Of a stretch of DNA of 64,000 bases, positions 58,871 to 64,000 are shown one piece after another. The position numbers were made by a program, and so were the translations under genes. Below the pieces are notes generated by a model. The model worked only from the letters and a program-made list of their open reading frames with translations, ran no database searches and was not told the origin of the DNA. The number at the start of each line of letters is the position of its first letter. The stretch's first letter is position 1. Origin of the DNA: Euryodendron excelsum (lineage: Eukaryota > Streptophyta > Magnoliopsida > Ericales > Pentaphylacaceae). The DNA is taken from contig CM065377.1 in assembly GCA_033060915.1 (NCBI GenBank), forward strand, positions 59,176,683-59,240,682, given 5' to 3'.

Positions 58871-58884
58871 CACCCCCCAACTTG
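58871..58884 (-). promoter_or_regulatory. Polypurine tract of element C
   Basis: Minus strand GCAAGTTGGGGGGTG against the LTR TG. Same place and near-identical wording as in element A. Confidence 0.75.
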
Positions 58885-59659
58885 CTTTTTGCTAGTCCCT
58901 AGAAAAATACTAAAATCAAAAGATAATCTCCACTTTCATAGGAGTCATAAACGTATTTAGCTTATGCACCAAGCTTTTGAACCCCTAAGTTACTCCTAGT
59001 GGACGAATGGTGTCTCGCGAAAGCTTTCAGTGATGATACCCACCAACATCCTTTTGTGAATTGCAATTAGAGATAAGAATAAGGAAACATTGCACAATCC
59101 AACCTAAGTTAACGTTAGATGCCACTTCAAACTCCTAACATTTACAAGAATATGCAGCAATTTATACAAAAGAGAGGTTCAAGTGTGTGGGTGATCAATC
59201 ATGTGAAATAACTCAATTGAAACATACACTCACAACTAAAAACTCATATAGTTCTCACAATAGTATGCTCAACAATAGAGTAGATGTAAGAAGACAAAGC
59301 AAGTAAACATGTCAATTATAAAAATCAAAAAGATATAAGTGTATCAATTTTAATATAGCACTATGAAAAAACATTCATAGTTGAGCCTTGATTCAAAATA
59401 AATTGACAAAATATAGCTTATATTCTAATGAAATTCTTAATTAAGCACAACTTGAATTAATTAGGTCCTTTTTTAGGTTAAAAAGGTAGGGTAGAAGAGG
59501 TATGAGGTAAAGGTAAAGCGGGAGAAGCATAGGTCATATCATGTGTAATCAAGGCGTGAAATGATGAATGAACAACAATTTCATTCTTCCTTTTTAGAAT
59601 TCAAAACACTTTCCTCTATCTCTTTCTCTTTTCTTCATTTTTTTTTCAACTTTTTAACA

Positions 59660-59697
<38 letters not shown>

Positions 59698-59792
59698 CTT
59701 TTGTTGCTGAAAAACCTGGCCTTTGTCTATGTTTTGTCCAAGAGACTAAATTTTACAATATCAAGTCAAGATGTAATGACTATGAGCAATAT
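58885..59792 (-). other. 3' noncoding region of element C
   Basis: The part nearest the LTR aligns with 12061-12210 of element A. A T run of about 37 at 59661-59697 matches the A run of element A at 11379 in place. No coding. It is cut on the right by the next LTR. Confidence 0.55.
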
Positions 59793-60687
59793 TGTACAAT
59801 CCAAGACAAAATAGAGAACAAACCATTCAATCAAGGACACACCAACCTTTTGCTTTAGAAACCCTTAAATGGGAGAAAAACCACGTGTCCCAATTGCCGG
59901 ACAAAGATCATGGACTATAACTTATAGTTTAGATGGTTGCAAGACTCTTTACAATCAAAACCTATTAACTCTTTGATCTAATGATTGTCTGAATCTTGCT
60001 CGTATTCACGATTCATCGTCTCTGTGCTTGACCACCATTCAGATCCCCTCAAAACGGATTTGTCGCCTTGAACTCCTTTAATAATATCGATCTCTACAAT
60101 TGGGTTGAAGAAGATTGTTGCTAAAATACGTTTCTGAGCTTTTAAAAAGTGAGAAAAACTTCTCTCAAAGTGTTTTTAATTGTGACAGCTCAAATCAGGT
60201 CTGGGCAAGCGTGCTGGGCTTTAAATAGGTGCAAAAGCCTTAGCGATGCGATTCCCGAGAATCAAAATTTTGGGCAGCTCGATCCCGCAAGAACCCGCAA
60301 AGATCCCATGAGCTTAACCCCAAATTTTGCATGCTCACTATTTTTGTCATCGACATCCCGTGACATCCCGTGACATCCCGCGAGGATCCCGCAAAGTCAT
60401 GCCCATTTTGCATGCACACTGTTTTTGCCTTTGACATCCCGCGACATCCCTCAAAGATCCCATGAGGTCTTGTTCTGCAACCAGCACACTGTTTTTGTCC
60501 TTGAAATCCATCAACATCTCTCGAAGTCCCCTTCATTAACCAAAATGTATCACACAAGTCTCGCTTAGCACGAGCTTGCATTAATAAGCTTCAAATTCTT
60601 TCCAAATGCTTGTGATAGATATCCAAATTTCCTTAGTTACATTAAACAAGACTTGGCATGAAATTTAGCCAATTACATAACCTTACA
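59793..60687 (-). mobile_element. 3' LTR of a third element (element B), left border uncertain
   Basis: On the minus strand it starts TGTAAGGTTATG at 60687, directly after the polypurine tract CAAAGGGGGAGAT (60700-60688). It contains the motif array (60280-60450), TATA-like CTATTTAAA (60228-60220) and a leader with GGACACGTGGTTTTTCTCCC. The far end is put at 59793 (ATTGTACA) but 59736 (CTTGGACA) is possible; it lies inside element C. The superfamily cannot be decided without pol; both Athila and SIRE-type elements carry env-like ORFs. Confidence 0.6.
60220..60450 (-). promoter_or_regulatory. U3 array (ACATCCCGCG) and TATA of element B LTR
   Basis: On the plus strand, CGACATCCCG, TGACATCCCG, TGACATCCCGCG (60351-60382), TGACATCCCGCGACATCCC (60432-60450), plus GATCCCGCAAGAACCCGC (60281-60298). 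Minus-strand TATA-like CTATTTAAA follows at 60228-60220. Confidence 0.6.
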
Positions 60688-60700
60688 ATCTCCCCCTTTG

Positions 60701-61302
60701 AAAAATTCGTGACCAAAACCCTATGCTACAAGACACATTACAAGGAAAAGACTAAAAATACAAGCAAACACTTAGTATCATCGCTGCACATCAAGCACTA
60801 CAAACAAACAACTAAGTCAATCAAGTGCAAGAGAGATATAAGATAGAAATAGCAGTAGTAGTAAAAATAATCTCCCCATTTTGGGAATAAATTGACAAAA
60901 TAAGACCGGGAACTAAACTGTGCCAAAGTAAGAACGAAACCATGGATAAGGAAGAATGCAAAGAACTATCCAATATAAAAACATAAAAATTTTCCAAATC
61001 CAAAAATGAAAGGCCTTAACAAGCAAAATGAGACAACAACGATTAGAAAACATCCATAAAGGCAACAAAGCTAAACTAGATAAAAACCACCATAGAACCA
61101 TCAACAATCTCAATAGCTACTGATGACGAATGCTCTAAATAAAGTCATTCACATCAGTAACAAACTTGGTATGCCTCTGAGAGAGAGCAGACAAAGTATC
61201 TCGAAGACAGACAATGTCGCGCTCTTATCACTCCACTATGAGATCGATGCGCTCATGGACTAGTCTAATGCGCTCCACCAAGTCAGTGTGAATAGTAGTT
61301 AA
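60701..61302 (-). other. Element B DNA between env-like ORF and LTR
   Basis: AT-rich, no coding recognised; the 3' untranslated part of element B. Confidence 0.4.
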
Positions 61303-62418
61303 CTAAGTGGAAATAAGAGCAATGGCAGCAACAGTGGCTGAAGAAAAAGCAGGAGCTGGGGCAAAAGTGCCTGCAGGAGGAATAACAGAGGCAGGAGCAG
61401 TGGAGGTAGAGAGAGTAGCCAGATCAATTGGAGTACCCTTATCATCAGAAAGTTCCACTGCAAACTGTTGTAACTGAGAAGGAGGTGGAGCAACTTCGAG
61501 ATGGGAATTACTCATCTTAAGAGTATGACGAGAAATGGGTTGCCCAATAAGGATACGAGTCTCGTGGGGCTCGTTCACAATCTGATGTCGGCACAGACAC
61601 TCAGAGATCATGAGCCCGAAAGGAAGATATGCTTAAGAGGAGTTATCAATAGAGGCCTCGAAGATGAGATTAAACATAAGTCAACCCACATCCACAACCT
61701 TATCTGTGGCAATAGCGTGCATTAGCTGGGCCTGGGGCTCATCAATCTCACTGACATGAGAAGTGCATAGAAACAAGTCACACACCACATGGTTGAGCAC
61801 CCTAAAGACATTCTTCTGTCCTTTCTGCTTCAGGTGACTCGAAGAGCCTGAGGGCCAGTCACCTTCAGCAATCAACAGGAGCTGGGCCAAAGAGTTCAAA
61901 GATGGCCCATTCAGAGAGGTAGAATAGGGATACTCATAAAGAATAGGACGCGAGACATGGTGAAAGGTGCAAATATCAAATATAAAAAAGTTAAGAGACA
62001 CCCCACGCACATAGGATTGCAAAGTCCCAACCTACTTGTCTGAGGCATGAATATTGACATAGAACTCTTTAACGAGTTCATAACAAATAGACCTATCACA
62101 AACCGCAAGACAAGTCCAACCCCACTTAGTGAAGTAGGCACTAATAAAAGTCTTAGTGAACTCATCAAGAAGAATTCCACGAGACACAAAAATAAGTCAA
62201 GTCTTAAATGACCTATTAAAATGAGACTCAGCCTCAGAGCCAGGCCAAAAATGAGATATCACAAGAGATGGAGAGTCTCCCCCACGGCGAGAACTCGTAG
62301 CACCAGGTGTGCCAGAGTGAGGGCGCTTGCTGGGGGAACCAATGGCCTACCAATCGCCTAGGGAACTTGAGGAACGGCGAGCTGGTGGGGTTTGAGGCCC
62401 CTTCCATTTCCTAATCAT
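61303..62418 (-). pseudogene. Env-like ORF of element B (plant transposon protein domain), broken
   Basis: Minus strand. The possible start ATG at 62418 gives MIRKWKGPQTPPARRSS. A TAG follows at about 62359, then GSPSKRPHSGTPGATSSRRG, LLDEFTKTFISAYFTKWGW, ELVKEFYVNIHASD, SYVRGVSLNFFIFDI, FRVLNHVVCDLFLCTSHVS, QAQLMHAIATDKVVDVG and, after two more stops, LPFGLMISECLCRH and a Pro/Ser/Thr-rich tail ending at 61303. Together these are the FYANI..VRGV..LPFG landmarks of the env-like domain also seen at 6011 and 7605. A 5' leader intron is plausible (TTTTAG|GTAATC near 62785). Confidence 0.65.
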
Positions 62419-62950
62419 GATGCAAGATACGACACATGACAATAAAATAAAATAAAAAACACAATCAACCAGACGCACTAGTCTAACAATGACTGGTCCA
62501 GAAGGAAACACAAAAGAACAACCACTAACCATTACAAACACCCACAAAGTTAGAGATCCAACCAACCCACAAACGAACCAAATAACGGCCCAGCAACCCA
62601 ACCGAAGCCAAGCTAGGGTAGTAATGCCCTCTAACAGTGATTCGACAACCCACCGAGGTGTACATAACCACCAATAGACCCAAACAACCAATAATATGAA
62701 AACCCCCCAAAAGAGCCAAAACCCTAGGGTTCGAGAATCACAAAAGAACAACAGAAAGGAGAATCAAAGAGAAGAAAGGGGATTACCTAAAAGATGGCCT
62801 AAAAAAGATGACGAGGAATTAAGGAGAGAAGCTCGCTAGATCAAGGATGAAGAAGCGACCCAAAATCGCCTGTCGTTGAGGGCTCAAAAGAAGGTGAAAT
62901 GACCCAAGAGGAAAAAACAAAAAATAAAAAAGAAGACCAGTCACTGGGAT

Positions 62951-63027
62951 TAAAAGGGGCCATTAAGTTGACTTCACAGCCGCAAGAACCCGTGAGATCC
63001 AGCAACAAACGTCGCGGGATGTCGCGG
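62951..63027 (-). promoter_or_regulatory. Internal promoter-like block of element B
   Basis: CGCAAGAACCCG (62981-62992) and GTCGCGGGATGTCGCGG (63011-63027) are the motif words of the element B LTR, followed in minus orientation by TTTTAATCCCAG (62956-62945), similar to the LTR TATA region CTATTTAAAGCCCAG. It lies about 530 bp upstream of the env-like start. Confidence 0.55.
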
Positions 63028-63670
63028 CCTTAAGATCTCGCGAAGTCGCCTGAACCACAATAAAACATAAAGAACCAAAAGAAAAGACTTGCACAAAACA
63101 AATCTCCATATTCAAAGAACAACAAATGAAATTCAATATGCCTTAAGCGCGAATAAACCAACATCAAGTATGTTTAAAGATTGACCCAAAAGTAACTTAA
63201 TGGTTAATAATGATAAGAATCATACAAGCAACCAGGATAATGAGATGCAAGTCCGTCAATTAGATCAATGAGAATATAGACCTTAGAGCAAGATCAAGGT
63301 AGAGTTTATCATGAAAACCTCCTCTTAGACAAGAATGTTGTAGAAGTCAAACCCCCATGACATCCCAATCATAATATTTGAAGTATGTTTTTTCTATTCA
63401 GGATAGACTCTTCGATACTTCTTTTGAAGTTCCAACCCTATCTCTCCAAGTTAGAAACAGGAATTAAGCAAGTGGATGGTGGCTTTCACACACATGAGCA
63501 GGTAACCATCTTCTCTTGTCACATAACAAGGATAGCTTCTCACACTCACTGGTAGCCCTTTCCACCCAACACAAAACTATTTTGAATGAGTGAGTATACA
63601 AGTGAACAAGGTCAATCTAGACATTCCATGTACAAGAGAAATCATCCATGATGAGTGCTACAAAAAGATC
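63028..63670. other. Element B internal DNA upstream of env-like unit
   Basis: No coding sequence recognised; A-rich. Ends at the border of the next LTR (AGATC would be the target duplication). Confidence 0.4.
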
Positions 63671-64000
63671 TGTAAGCACCCCATTTTTCCCGCTCAACAA
63701 TCTCCGATTCGTCCAGACTTATATTCAAGTCAATATGGATGCATTCCAGTTCAAACCAGTTTTCTAGACGTAATTTAATAAATCAATCGCTTCGCAGACC
63801 CGTTGGGCCAAATAGAGGCAAAATGACCAAAATTCTCTTGGGGCATTATCCGATCCAATTCCAATAAGCACGTCTTCTCAAAGATGGTAAGTCCTTGTTT
63901 TCAATCTCAATTCCAAGATTAAAATCCAATTCTAGTCCAGTTCTAGTTCAAATCAAATCTGGCAAGGTCTTTTGAGAAAGTTAATCCCTCAGACGGTAAG
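63671..64000 (+). mobile_element. Start of an LTR related to solo LTR 1 (element D)
   Basis: TGTAAGCACCCCATTTTT, the same 18 bases that open the solo LTR at 65. Beyond this, similarity is short (AAAATGACCA and GGCCCA/GGGCCA words), so it is another subfamily. It runs out of the window, so solo or full length is undecided. Confidence 0.6.

Overview
The window is plant nuclear DNA, most likely from a eudicot. It contains Athila- and Tat-type Ty3/gypsy LTR retrotransposons, hAT- and Mutator-like MITEs, a tRNA-derived SINE with a long target duplication, TATA boxes followed by CT-rich leaders, and AT-rich intergenic DNA with long CT, GA and AT microsatellites. I see no rRNA, intact tRNA gene, CRISPR array or prokaryotic gene structure. 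Species cannot be named from the sequence. All alignments, divergence counts and boundaries were made by eye.

1-33.6 kb is a nest of retroelements. The 3' half of an Athila-like element (1-13499, + strand) carries a decayed integrase, two decayed env-like ORFs and a 3' LTR. Two solo LTRs have landed in it: a 4.7-kb one inside the integrase (65-4748) and a 1.65-kb one inside the second env-like ORF (8130-9778). In both cases the target duplication can be read and the interrupted coding frame continues on the far side. The Athila element itself sits in an older LTR (13500-14024), whose inverted partner lies at 32972-33611. A young Tat-lineage element (14025-28919, - strand, 906-bp LTRs, 5-bp TSD GTCTA) has jumped into the same old LTR. 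Its gag-pol is one frame broken by three TGA stops and one frameshift. Between integrase and 3' LTR it carries two antisense transcription units, each with a TATA box; the first encodes a plant mobile domain (PMD) protein with an intron.

33.6-57.7 kb is AT-rich host DNA with MITEs, a SINE and diverged direct repeats. It contains three small genes (38615-38830 +, 49678-49995 -, 56728-56946 +). They share a start context (ATGGCA) and the motif VAP-x14-L[DE]TIxEE with identical spacing, so I read them as paralogues of one unnamed plant small-protein family.

57.7-64 kb is a second nest. An Athila-like 3' LTR in minus orientation (57731-58870) is followed by its internal DNA, then by the 3' end of another LTR element with an env-like pseudogene, then by the first 330 bp of an LTR whose terminus matches the solo LTR at 65.

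The most interesting pattern is regulatory. In two different families the family-specific motif array found upstream of the LTR TATA box recurs inside the element, upstream of another TATA-like box and the env-like ORF. The env-like gene may therefore have its own promoter assembled from LTR-type elements.
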